A stretch of DNA of 64,000 nucleotides from Strigamia acuminata. Lineage: Eukaryota; Arthropoda; Chilopoda; Geophilomorpha; Linotaeniidae. Under the pieces are notes generated by a model. The model made no database searches. It worked only from the letters and a program-made list of their open reading frames with translations, and had not been told where the DNA came from. The position numbers and the translations under genes are program-made. The stretch covers positions 1,116,001-1,180,000 of the forward strand of contig OX442321.1 of assembly GCA_949358305.1 (NCBI GenBank), written 5' to 3'. Shown piece by piece: positions 1-10,768 of this stretch (the first letter of the stretch is position 1; each line of letters begins with the position of its first letter).

Positions 1-1639
1 CTTCTTAATCCCTTGAAGTATGTTCCAACTTCTTTCCAACACTCTGAACAATAGAGCCCAATTAGGGGTAACCAAAAACGAACAAAGGAATTCCACACCT
101 GGCAATTCCACAAAAAATTTTCTTTGTCTCAACTAGACAATACATTTACCCCCAAAATTTAGAAATGGAAAAAAAATGGAAAAAGAAAATGCACAAATCT
201 TGCTAAATCCACACTAAATTCGGATCCACTCTGACTGCTTTTATACTACTAACAAAATTTCCCATCCAGTCCCCTTAATTTTAAGACTAGAAAAAAAATT
301 TTCCCAAAATTTTCAACAAAAATTCAAGTTTTTCAAAATTTTAACCCTAAATTTTCTTTAAACAATACAGTCAGATTCCTTATTGTCACGGCACCATTGT
401 GGCAAGGTCTTTTTCGTGAATCGGCAGAATTTAATGTGAACCAATGTGTAATCAAACAAGACTTCATCTTAAGATGTAATTCGTTTATTAAATCAATGTT
501 AAGATAAAAGTAAAGAAAAATGGATATTTAATTCGCCTATTTATAAGGCTGGCTCACGCCAATTAATTACTAACAATCTGCACAAGTAATAATTGCAAAT
601 ACAGGGCAATTATCACGCTAAGCTAAATATAATACGCATAGCTAACAATTCAATCATTCTAACAACAATAAAAAGACAAGAAAGTAAAATGGTGGCAAAT
701 GGAATGGATTACTCACAATTTTCTTGGCCTAGTTGCACAAAACACAAACACACACAAGTCTTTTCAAAAGTTCAGTGTTCCTACTGGACTGGAACATTGC
801 TGGCTTTTTAGTTGTGGCTTCTTGACTGGTTTTAGAAGAAGGTCCTGGTTTTTAGGCATATATCTGCTGAGTCCAACCCATGCTTAGTGGTCCTGGTGTA
901 GCACACTCTTGGCTGTTAGGCTTCACCAAAACTGGAAACAAAACTGGAGCTGTGGTCTAGTTGAAGTTCTGAAGGCAACTGTGCTTTCACTGTCCTTTTC
1001 ACAGGTGTGGGAATGTGAGTTCCCACCCGCTGCTAATCTGGGCAGTGTCACCAACAGTGCTAATTCACATGTACAACTGAGAGCAAGTGATGTACTTGAC
1101 TCCTCCCTCACTGTAATCTTCTAATTGCCTTGTTTCCCAGAATCAATGACTCATAACAGGTGTTTGAGTGCCCAAGATGGAGTCACACTATTAAGTTGCA
1201 CTCTTGATGTGCATTGCAGTGCTGCACTGGGGCTGCCATATTTTGCTTGTGACAGAAGCATAGTGGCAAAGTCATAACTCTAACAGAGCTCATACTGTAA
1301 CTAAACATAGCGTAACCAATTCGGTAGTTTTCCACTATTTACGTCACTAACAAAAATTTGAGATTATTGATAACCTCATTAGCCGCCATTTTAACTTCTT
1401 CGCTTGATCGCACAAAGGGCACATATTAAGGTTTATGGATTGTTCAAACTCCATCGTCTTGTCATGCATGATCATGACATTTCATTACATGCGCGTTCTC
1501 GCCGTGCTCTCGCACGCGCTTGCTGCGCCACCTCTATTTATGCTAATAAAAATTACTTATGTTAATTCCAACTTACCAAGATGGCTGCTTTTCTCATGAC
1601 TCCGTAATATACGAACCTTTACATCCAACAATATCAACC
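1..1639. other. Non-coding flank; possible LTR of the downstream gypsy relic at its right end
   Basis: No convincing coding exon is visible here. The stretch from about 1430 to 1648 could be the decayed 5' LTR of the Ty3/gypsy relic that follows: it has a polyadenylation-like AATAAA near 1545, and it is followed at about 1650 by ATTGGCGACAAGGGATGAG, the kind of leader seen directly after the LTR in mag-type gypsy elements. The left LTR end could not be set and no second LTR was found, so this is inference. Confidence 0.3.
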
Positions 1640-1831
1640 AAGGAACACATTATTGGCGACAAGGGATGAGTACAATTGAACCTTTAACTATTATTAACTT
1701 TTTTGTGTTTTTTTTGTCGAGTTTTGATGGGAGTTTCGCCTCCGCCTGTTCGTTTGTGACCACGCGTTGACCGTTAGGCCCGTTTTTTGCCCGTGAGTTT
1801 TTCCATGCTTTCATCAATTTTCCGTGCAATC

Positions 1832-2545
1832 ATGCCTTTGGTTGCGGCTCCCGAAAAGTTTAACCCGCAAGACGATTGGGAAACGTATGTCCTGCAAATG
1901 GAATGCATTTTTTACGTGTAATAAAGTCGTCAAGGATGCAGGCAGGGTGAATACACTCTTGGCCTGCTTGGGTATGGCTACGTTTGCAAAATTCGTGAAC
2001 CTCGCTCGTCCGAAGAAACCAACGAAATGAAGTTCAAGGAATTTGTCAACTTAATGGTTAAAAATCAAAAACCAAAGCCGATCGTGCAGGACGAAATCGT
2101 GCGTTTTTGTGGCCGTAAACGAAACAAAGGAGAGTCTGTGAGCGAGTTTGCTGCCGCTTTGCACTCGTTGACCAAATATTGCAAATTTGGCGACGCACAA
2201 GCAAACGAGATGCAAAACCAGTTTGTCGTTGGTCTCAACATGTGTCAAGTCTAAGAGATGCTTTACATGCAGAAAGATCTTACTTTTGCGTTGGCTCTCG
2301 AGGCAGCCATTTTTGCCGAGATTGCCGGAGCGGACGTTTCCAGCTTTGTCGACACCCAACAGTTGGTGCATCAACTTCAAAAGGGCGGAAATTCCTTTCG
2401 ATCCAATGTGAACTCGGACGAAGGTGGCAAACGCTCCTCGAGGGGCACCACTGATCAACAACAAGACCAGCCACAACTACTGCACAACAACACCAAGTTC
2501 AAATCTTGCAACGGCACCGGTCACCAGCCACAAATTTGCGTCGAT
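1832..2545 (+). pseudogene. Decayed gag of a Ty3/gypsy (mag-like) retrotransposon
   Basis: Three reading-frame pieces together give a capsid-like polyprotein of the mag/K02A2.6 type. The pieces begin with a start-like ATG followed by FNPQDDWETYV, continue with GESVSEFAAALHSLTKYCKF, and end with DLTFALALEAA and a cysteine near a would-be zinc knuckle. At least two frameshifts and a stop (near 2252) break it, so it cannot make Gag. The match breaks off around 2540, where an unrelated antisense retroelement fragment begins; no protease, RT or integrase follows. This is a dead, truncated insertion. Confidence 0.75.
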
Positions 2546-2549
2546 GATT

Positions 2550-3094
2550 TCCAATCTCTTTATGTCCTCCAATGCCTCGTCTGTCAGATGCGCTTGCAGA
2601 TGAAGGAATTTATGCGTGTCGTCAAGGTCGGCGTCGTCATTCACTTGTAAACAAAACGTTTTGCAGAAGCTGCTCCAAATTTCTGATTGTTTGCCATCAA
2701 ATTTCGGAATTTCAAGCGCTTTTCTGTTGAATTTAGATGTTCTGTTTGTCGTGGATGTATTGTTGACGACTGGTGGCAAAATAACAATTGGGTATAATTG
2801 ATTTGAATACCTTTTTATAACAGCTCGCAACACCAACACTCGATCGTCCAAAGCGTCCATTTCCTCGGTGAGTGAATTAACATCCGCATCCGTTTTTGAG
2901 CCTTCTAGAGCTAATTCGAACGCTTTTGCTTCACGATTTTGTTTAGAATTTAATTGATCAATCCATAGTTCTAAAGTGTCTTTTAAAATGGCTGCGTTGC
3001 CAGTTAGCGCGGTGGTTGCCGTGGTGATTAGTGTTTCCGTCACGGTAATGGCCGCCGCAAAGGACTTTTTCTTCAAATCGTAATTTCTCACCAT
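2550..3094 (-). pseudogene. Fragment of a BEL/Pao-type gag (DUF1759 region)
   Basis: On the minus strand an open frame starts with a methionine at 3094. It contains a coiled-coil-like N-terminal region followed by LEIPKFDGKQSEIWSSFCKT, which matches the P-K-F-G-x-x-W-x-x-F signature of the DUF1759 domain in BEL/Pao Gag proteins. It then reads DTHKFLHLQAHLTDEAL, the usual F-x-x-L-x-x-x-L-x-x-x-A follow-on. Below about 2550 the frame only reads antisense of the gypsy gag, so the fragment is cut off there. No LTR or pol domain is attached. Confidence 0.7.
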
Positions 3095-3841
3095 TTTTCA
3101 GTATTTATTCTAGATTTTTTTAGATGTAGATGTAGATGTAGATTCGAAAGTCTTCCGGGTTTTGGCACCCAAATGTGAAATCACACTTGTAAATATCTTC
3201 AGGTTCTGGTTGAAAATGTAATTTACGTGAAAATAAAAGGAGACCTTCTTTGTGAGTTGTAAAAAGAACACTGGTTGTATTTATTTCAAAAGGACTAGAG
3301 AATAATAGTGGGGTATAGGTGGCACTCTCCAATTGGCGAGTGAAAGACACCTGACCCTAATTAGGAGGATTCCTAGAAGGTTCAGGTGGAAGTTGTAAGA
3401 TATGGAATTTAGGGTGAGAAAGTAGGAGATATAATTGATACACGAATTTGAGAAAACAAATTGAGTTTTAAAAGTTGAGATAAAAAAAATCCAATATAAA
3501 TAAAAAAAATACAAAATTAGAAAAAACACATAAAATGGCACTTGGCGTAAAACCGCTTGGTTTTCACACCATCATGGCTGTCTTGCATTTTATTCAAGCT
3601 AGAAGTGAGCTTAAAACAACTTACAGAACAAATCAGTAAAGTGTATAATCAGTTATATTACATCGAGATAAATAATCAAAGGACAAATCATAATGCACAC
3701 AAATAAACAAAGGAAACGCATTTGGGCCAGGATCGAAATATCCTCGAATGCAATGAGTAAACCACTCTACATATTTACCGCAACGCAAAGGCATTTAAAC
3801 AGCCATGGTCAATTATGTAAAGTCATGCCAACACATCAACA
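3095..3841. other. Non-coding spacer with a short TAGATG repeat
   Basis: A short (TAGATG)n run lies at 3120-3142. The rest is A+T-rich and I see no supported gene. Confidence 0.5.
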
Positions 3842-5251
3842 TACAGGGTGTCCCAAAAGTCTGAACCACCCTAAATATTTCGTGAGCAATTGCATCTAGG
3901 CCAACTTTGATGAAGCTTTTGTACAGGAAGTTGGGTGAGAGCAATCCAATAATGTCATCAAATTTGACCTTGAAAGCCATTTTCAAGATCATTCACTTGC
4001 TAACTTCTAAACCAATCAGGTTAGAGAAAAATTTCCAATTAGAAAGTTGTAGAGCATGGCCCAATTAGTCTAGAACTGTTCTTAAAAAAGTTATCTCTGA
4101 CTAAAAAGTTTTGAGAAAAAAAGGTTTGAAACACTAGGTGCGTTCAATATAAAATGGATTTCCGAAATCGTGATTTTCTTGATTTTCAGAAATCAAGGAA
4201 ATCGGATTTCAACTTTGAACGGCCTTATATTTTTCCGAAATCCAACTGTTGCGCATGCGCAATTTGAACTTCTTGTATGACATTGAAAAACTTTCGGCCG
4301 CGTTTGATAGCTCAAACGCGGCCGGAAATTTACGCTTTCGCCACACAGCAGTGCGGCGGAACATTAAAAATTTCGGCCGCGTTCGATAGCTCAAACGCGG
4401 CCAGAAAATTACGCTTTCGCCGCACAGCAGTGCGGCGGAACATTTAAAAACATGCAAACGTCTTATGGACGTTTCTTTACACATTTGTAAACGTACGATG
4501 GACGTTTTACGATATATGACTCGAACTGGCGTGAATGTGTCCAACAAACAAAAATAACGTGCAAAATGTGCGATTCATGCGATTCGAGATGGTTGAAATC
4601 AACATGAAATCAACTTGAAATCAAAGAAAGCAACTATAAACGTCGCTTTCCGAAATCGGATTTCATGAAATCCGATTTCGCTGATTATGACGTAAAAACC
4701 GTCACTTCCGGGCTCCCGAAATCAGCGAAATCGGCGAAATCGGCGAAATCAGTGAAATCCATTTTATATTGAACGCGCCTATTGATCTACTCAGCTTTGT
4801 AACCTAAAACTATCATGTGGAATGTATTTCCAAAATAAATTATTTTCTTTCTTTTGTGTTTCCTCTCTTCTACTTACAAGTATGACCCAATAAAGTGTCC
4901 TAATTGAAGATTAGCTTGGTTGAGTCAATAGTTGTAGGTTACAAAGCTGAGTAGACTAACATTTCAAACCTTTTTTTCTCAAAACTTTTCAGTAAGAAAT
5001 AACTTTTGTAAGAACAGTTCTAGACTAATTAAGCCATGCTCTACAACTTTCTAATTGGAAATTTTGCTTTAACCTGATTGGTTTAGAAGTTAGCAAGTGA
5101 ATAACCTTGAAAATGGCTTTCAAGGTCAAATTTGATGACATCATTGGATTGCTCTCACCCAACTTCCTATACGAAAGCTTCATCAAAGTTGGCCTAGATG
5201 CAATTGCTCACGAAATATTTAGGGTGGTTCAGACTTTTGGGACACCCTGTA
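3842..5251. mobile_element. Foldback-type DNA transposon with ~330-bp inverted arms
   Basis: The ends are near-perfect inverted repeats beginning TACAGGGTGTCCCAAAAGTC. The left arm runs from 3842 to about 4810, interrupted by a nested element at 4137-4779. The right arm runs from about 4925 to 5251. Leaving out the nested insertion, the arms pair over about 330 bp and leave a short unique middle. No transposase ORF is present, so it is non-autonomous. The CAGGGTGTCCCAAAA terminus is common to arthropod Tc1/mariner-like elements, but the superfamily is inferred only. A more diverged copy of one arm lies at about 36.0-36.25 kb. Confidence 0.85.
4137..4779. mobile_element. Nested MITE (GGTGCGTTCAAT termini, GAAATC-rich arms)
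   Basis: The element starts GGTGCGTTCAATATAAAATG and ends with the inverse, ...TATATTGAACGCGCC, flanked by TA on both sides (4135-4136 and 4780-4781). It sits inside the left arm of the foldback element; the right arm of that element preserves the uninterrupted sequence, which fixes the insertion boundaries. The interior holds two direct copies of a roughly 90-bp unit (about 4290-4450), each with a GC-rich stem of the form GGCCGCGTT..AACGCGGCC. There is no ORF. Confidence 0.8.
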
Positions 5252-5578
5252 CAAACGCACTAACTGACAATGGTTGATGACGAATTGACAATGAAACAAT
5301 ATATCATTGCATTGAACTGTGATCACAATAAACCGGAAACTTGTGCCCTGAAATATAACGCGCAATGTAAACAATGCAAGATCAATAATGACACAGTCAG
5401 TCCTCAAATCCCCAACAATGTTAACTGACTACCAAAAAATAGATCCCGACAATCATTTTGTCAATTCAAGTTGAATTTTCAACAAACAAATGTTTATACT
5501 TTTACAGAAGATCACGTTCAATTTCATATATTCTGACCCTTGACTTCAGTAAAACATGAGTCTACCACAAAAACTCTA

Positions 5579-5727
5579 TATACTCTTTCCACACTCAAGG
5601 TTGACCCTGGAAGCTGGGCTCCCATTGGCCTACTTAGAAATGCAATGCAATATAGTTACATTGCAGTTCTAAGTAGGCCAATGGGAGCCCAGCTTCCAGG
5701 GTCAACCTTGAGTGTGGAAAGAGTATA
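5579..5727. repeat. Near-perfect hairpin, ~67-bp arms with a 15-bp loop
   Basis: The left arm at 5579-5645 and right arm at 5661-5727 are reverse complements with a single mismatch by eye. They begin TATACTCTTTCCACACTCAA and end with its inverse. The loop is about 15 bp. It could be a tiny foldback element or the source of a hairpin RNA. There is no coding potential, and it lies about 90 bp upstream of the first recognised exon of the channel gene. Confidence 0.85.
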
Positions 5728-5819
5728 GATATCGCACCAACCCTGGCTGGAAAATAAGTAGACTATTCAGTTCCTAAAAGCTAAATTAAACTAATTCTTA
5801 AACTACATTATTTTGTCAG

Positions 5820-7721
5820 GGAGAACAAGGAAAGGAATTTCTAAGAAGAGGCAGAATCGAGTGAATGCTGTCAATGGTGCAAGCCTGAAGCCAAATTCAA
5901 GCAGCAGGTTCATTAATAATTTTCCTTGGCTTCTAATCATCTTTTTCTGCTCTCTCGCTTGTTCGTATCAAACATACGACCGATTCAGCTGTTATTTATC
6001 CCATCCCATTGATACAAAAGTGACCTTAAAACGTAATTCATCAGTCAAGTTCCCATCCATAACGCTGTGTCCCATGATCGATAATTACATTCCTTTGGTG
6101 GAAATAATGAAACGAAACGCAGAGCATAATAAGAAACTGACACATTTTTGTAATGTGTCTCATTTCACATTGCTTGATGACACCTTTAATATTTCTACTA
6201 TTTGGGATTTCATGTCCATTAATGGTTCATTGGATTCGGTTGAAGAATCGACGGTACAAATATTAATATTCGAAAGAATCAATAATATCCAATTTCAATG
6301 TAAGAAAATGTATTTTTCAGCTTTCCAAACAATTCCAAAAATTCGTAGATACGGAAGTGGAACAATATCCGAATCTGTTATCTCTCAAAAAGGATACCAG
6401 AACTATGCTTGGCACGTGCCACACGTATTCAATTAGTATGTAGAAAATTTGGATTATTATTAATTTTTATTCATCAAAAACTAAATTTGCATTTGCTATT
6501 ATTTTTAGAAAATCTGGTTCGTTTTCAAAAGGATGATTTCTGGTTACAATTCACATTCCATGAACAATCTGCATTAATGTGTCAGAGACTGACCATCGCT
6601 TTGGTAGACCTCAACAATTTGATTGATTAAAATTATATTCAGTAATTTTACTTAACATTCCTGTAATTTCATCTTTCTAAATAGTTTATGCTGCACAATG
6701 ATGATGAAATTATCACTTATAAAGTAGGTAGTGGAGCTACAGCTGTTTTGCAAAATAACACAGCTGGATTCGGCTTATCTGCTAAGCGAGTTCGTTTTAC
6801 ACCTATTTCTCATTAGGGGCCATCCATAAATTATGTAACGCAAATTTGCGGAATTTTAGACCCCCTCCCCCCCCCCCCCTCTCTGTAACCTGGCCGTAAC
6901 AAATTCCCGAACCCCCAGCCTCCTAATTAGGTAATAAAACTGAAATCACCCCCCAAAAATTTTCAAAAGTCAGTCTCAAAAATGAGTAAATTTTCAATTT
7001 TAAAACATTTAAATTTTTTTTCATGGACCATAACATTATTGAGAACCCTCCTCTCCCTCACTAATGACCCATAACAAAATTTGAAACCCCCCTTCCTTGG
7101 AGCGTTACGTAATTTGCTGATGGCCCCTTACAAATGATTATCGTGAAAACTACAACACTTCACTACAGTTCAAGATTTTAAACCAAGCCAAAAACCCATG
7201 CGACACTATTCAGGTTGTAAGCGAGTGTGAGAAAAACTGCTTCGAAATCGCTGCGCAAAATATCAGTCGCTGCAGGTAAGAAATGGTGAGAAACTTAACT
7301 CAGTGACATGTACTTATCGGTCTTACAAATTAACAGATTGCCAATGACTCTCAATTCGGACATGCCATTATGCAAAAATGGAACGGATGCATTTGAGACA
7401 TTCTACCACCTATTGAATATGGCCTTTTCATTCGAATATTCCAGAAAATGCAATTGCCCTAATATTTGTGACGAAATTCTGTATACTAAAAATTTGAAGG
7501 GAACCATGTCCTCCGATATTACTAAGCTATTCTTCTCCTTTGACAACAATGTGATTGAGGAAATTGAAGAGTATTACAGCTACAGTTTCATCACTTTTGT
7601 TTGCGATTTTGGTGGCAATTTGGGTCTCTTTCTAGGCTTGAGCATCCCGGCCATATTTCAACTCGGAAAGAATCTAACTCTTAATGTTTTCAAAATATTC
7701 CACCGCACATTGAATTTTTAG
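5820..7721 (+). pseudogene. DEG/ENaC (pickpocket-type) sodium channel, interrupted by a transposon
   Basis: The family forms trimeric amiloride-sensitive cation channels. Five exon segments are visible: about 5820-6420 (splice acceptor CAG before GGAGAAC), 6509-6603, 6685-about 6815, about 7131-7275 and 7337-7721. The first encodes transmembrane helix 1 (WLLIIFFCSLACSYQTYDRF) and the family signature FPSITLCPM. The middle segments encode the beta-sheet core (HNDDEIITYKVGSG). The last two hold the cysteine-rich part (CDTIQVVSECEKNC, CNCPNICDE) and helix 2 with GLFLGLSI, which contains the G-x-S selectivity-filter motif. A 312-bp MITE splits the third/fourth segment, and after precise removal the two sides are still out of frame. 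No starting methionine exon was found, and the end of the first exon is uncertain. It is probably a pseudogene. Confidence 0.8.
6816..7127. mobile_element. 312-bp PIF/Harbinger-like MITE inside a channel exon
   Basis: The termini are GGGGCCATCCATAAATTA and the inverse ...GATGGCCCC. They are flanked on both sides by TTA (6813-6815 and 7128-7130), the 3-bp target duplication expected for PIF/Harbinger elements. The interior is C-rich (a run of C near 6866-6880) and has no ORF. Confidence 0.8.
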
Positions 7722-8775
7722 CACACCTTTTATGCACAAATTTAAAATTATTTTTGTTGTTGCAAAAAATTGTGTGCATCTCACTGCCTGTATTAAGAAT
7801 CTAAAAAGAAATTTAGTAACTGTATGATTCACCTATGGGACGTTATATAGGATATTGGCCAATTTAAGTTGATTTATTCTCGTGTTATGGCGGATATTCC
7901 AGGACCTGTCGGACGTCCCACACTTCCCGAGCTGCAAATTATCTACATAGTGGCGCTTTCTGAGCCTAGAAAATGCAACTCGGCAAGTGCTCCAGAAACA
8001 GAATTTCTAATTCATCTACTTTTTACAGAATTGTGTAATTCTGATAAAATACAAATTTATAATAAAATGTTAATGTAGTTTATTTACAAGTTGTATTCAG
8101 TTACTAATTGATGAGTGTTGATGAGTGCTGTATTTTGTTGCATTTCAATTCAATGTTTTAATCGCTCGCAATTGACGGGATATTGGGGTGTTCTGCAACC
8201 CCCAACTTTTATGAGTGTATTTTTGATTGTGTCATCTGGTGATGCCAACCATGTTGTGTGTCACCTTCCTTGTAAAAACTAGGTAATAAAACCACTTAGG
8301 TAGAGATGTTCAAGCTGCAAGCATCGTTTTTTAAAAACCTCTCTCTATCTCTGTTTACAAATACAACTACAACTACAACAACCACAGAAAGACAACATAA
8401 AGCACGTCAGTTCATAACTGCACTCCAATGTGGTCACTTCCATTATTCAATACAACACTGCAGTAAATAAATAATTTAACAATAACAATAATAGCCTTTG
8501 CCTTCCACTAAAAGTACATAAAAAAAATATATTAAAATTATATTGAATTATTTTGACATTTGCAACGGATTAATTTCTTGCTCAAAAATTTGCGTTTGTT
8601 TAGACTTTTGAACAGTCCGAAAAATCCCAATCCGTCCAAAACAATGCCAAAAATTCTTTGTAGTCCGAAAAAGATCCGGCTACAGAGTGGTTACAAATCC
8701 AACACGAACTCCCATTCTGCCCCTACTAGGGGTCCTCTCTATAGACTATATTTAATGTTATAATTTTATTTTATT
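7722..8775. other. Intergenic, no supported gene
   Basis: The short open frames here lack recognisable domains. The part from about 8690 to 8770 resembles the sequence at about 11530-11580, so the tandem duplication of the zinc-ribbon locus appears to extend slightly past its coding part. Confidence 0.4.
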
Positions 8776-9290
8776 TTAAAGTTTTACAATAAAAGTCATA
8801 CATACGTAGTGAATTTTCACAAGACAAAACGGACATTTTGTAAATGGAAAGCCAGTCTCAGCATCGTGATCTAGAGTTAAAGATCTGTTTGTGGTAATTA
8901 ATTCTCGACAGTTATTACATCTAAAAAAATAAAAGAAATAAAATAAAATAGAAATAAATAAATAAATAAATAAATACATTTTCCACCCCTTTTAAATTAC
9001 CTAATGTCGTCTGGAAATGAAAAATAACCTTGAGTTTTAAAACATTCGATATCATAAATTAGATCGACCAATCGACTTATCTCAACGTTTGTCGCCGTAT
9101 TGGCAAACGCCTACAAGGTTTGACAAAAAACTTGCACATTTTCCTAATTAAACTGGTTGAGGAAAAAGGTTATGAAGTTGATTCCTGCCTATCGTATTTT
9201 AGCAGCATCGTTCGTGGCAGCGGACTTGTACTGCTCCCAAGTACCCTTGAGAGCCTTCAGAGCCTCCATTGGAAATTAAATGTATGGGCA
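8776..9290 (-). pseudogene. Zinc-ribbon gene, decayed copy A
   Basis: The last exon (8776-8920, after a TTTTTTTAG acceptor) encodes CNNCRELI...FPFTKCPFCLVKIHYVC, two CxxC knuckles about 27 residues apart that could bind one zinc. The exon upstream (from 9001 up, donor ATTAG|GTAATT) gives VEISRLVDLIYDIECFKTQG in phase with it. Further upstream, at about 9120-9280, the paralogous reading frame is broken by several stops. The direct repeat at 11584-12177 is the other copy. I do not recognise the family. Confidence 0.55.
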
Positions 9291-9424
9291 ATGAAATTTC
9301 CCGCGTGTTTTAGTTAAATATATTGCCGTCAGAGTGCGTGCGCAACTAACGGCATAAGTCACTGATTTCAATTTCCTTCTGGTTTGATTTTGATTTGATT
9401 TTGATTTTGGTTTTGTTTTAATTT

Positions 9425-9672
9425 TAACATTTTTGAATTTTTGTTTGGAGTAAAAAAAATTAAATTTCGATTTACCATTCGCACGTAGGGATTATCGCCC
9501 AAACAATTCTGACACAGAATTGAAAATTCCTGAGGAAGAATTTAATTTAATTAGATGTTGATGGTTTAATTTGAAATAAAACTTACGGCATCCTCCCAGT
9601 TTTGACGGTTGTAAGTGTTGGCTGATTTGGATGTCGCTATCTTGACGTTTCCTTTCTCAATGGGATAAAAGC
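9425..9672 (-). pseudogene. RBM22: Inverted duplicate of RBM22 exons 1-2
   Basis: Read on the minus strand, this contains the first RBM22 exon (ending [11 protein letters not shown] at a GTAAGT donor), intron 1, exon 2 and the start of intron 2, close to identical with 12851-13090. Beyond it, past the MITE at 9677-10316, 10317-10390 matches the RBM22 promoter side at 12391-12446. The duplicate stops in intron 2, so it cannot encode RBM22. Confidence 0.9.
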
Positions 9673-9676
9673 ACTA

Positions 9677-10316
9677 GGTGCGTTCAATCTGCTAGTCGAA
9701 AGTCACTTAACTGACTTAACTGACTTTCAGAGGGCGGAAGTGACGATAATTACGTCACATTTTCACCAAGTAAAGTCACCTAAGTGACTTTCAGAAAAGT
9801 AACTGGAAAGTTCCTTTTCCACCTTTTAAAAGTGACTTATGTGCGTGCGCATGCGCATTGCACATTTAACAAATACAGTGGCAGCCATTTTGTTCTCGAT
9901 GAACACGGTAAATTCACACGTGTGGCACACGGTAAATATACGTGTGGCACACGGTAAATATACGTGTGGCACACGGTAAATATACGTGTGGCACACGGTA
10001 AATATACGTGTGGCACACGGTAGATTCACGTGTGGCACACGGTAAATTCACACGTGTGGCACACGCTAAATTCACGTGTGGCAATGCACGGTAAATTCAC
10101 GATAAATTCACGGTAAATTCACGATAAATTCACGGTAAATTCACGGTAAATTCACGGTAAATTCACGGTAAATTTGGCAAATTCATGGTAAATTCGGCAA
10201 ATTCACGGTAAATGGAAATGGAAGTCTGGTGGTAAGTAAGTGCATTCAATGAAAAGTGACTTTGAGGAAAGTAAGGAAAGTGAAAGTCACTTCTTCTAAC
10301 ACAGATTGAACGCACC
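9677..10316. mobile_element. MITE with GGTGCGTTCAAT termini and AAGTCACTT-rich arms
   Basis: The element begins GGTGCGTTCAATCTG and ends CAGATTGAACGCACC, flanked by TA at 9675-9676 and 10317-10318. Subterminal inverted repeats are built from GTCACTT/AAGTGAC words. The middle is a tandem array of about 22-bp units (CACGGTAAATATACGTGTGG) from about 9903 to 10080, grading into an 11-bp ATTCACGGTAA array up to about 10210. It lies in the inverted copy of the RBM22 promoter. Confidence 0.85.
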
Positions 10317-10447
10317 TACTGTGTCAGAGTCAATATACTGTGTGTAATAAACAATAATTTTTGGTGTTTGTCACTAGGTGCCACTCGGAGAGTCATAGGC
10401 AGGACCAATCACGGCTCTTCTCTCAGTTGGCCAATCACATCGCTCCA

Positions 10448-10768
10448 TGCATCTTAAGCAAAGTTGGCGCCAAACTTGATTTTTGAACTGTTTGATCCGA
10501 TATGTGGTGACCTAGCGCTTTATCACATTTTTGAGATTTATTAGAGGAATTGAATGCCAAGAAAATTTGTTTTTTCACGAAAAAGCTTGAGTTTTTCACC
10601 AATAAAATTTATTTACACATAAAACAAATTTGTATTTATACCAAAATTATTTGTTTCCTTCTAAAATTTTTTTTTCGAAAAAATTGTTTTTTCCGAAAAA
10701 ATTGTCTCACCTCCTTGATCAAACAGTCCAAAAATCGAGTTTGGCGCCACTTTTAATTGAATGCACCT
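10448..10768. mobile_element. Diverged MITE of the same terminus group, TTGGCGCCAAACT arms
   Basis: The arms at about 10461-10499 and 10715-10757 are inverse copies (AGTTGGCGCCAAACTTGATT against its complement). The right end reads ATTGAATGCACCTA, close to the GGTGCGTTCAAT terminus of neighbouring MITEs; the left end is degraded. Between them is T-rich sequence with no supported ORF. Confidence 0.6.

Noticed and set aside
7869-8078. Short ORF with GPVGRPTLPELQI
   Set aside because: No family match, no splice signals, A+T-rich end; considered chance.
9900-10210. CRISPR-like regularly spaced repeat
   Set aside because: It is a contiguous degenerate tandem array within a eukaryotic MITE, without unique spacers.
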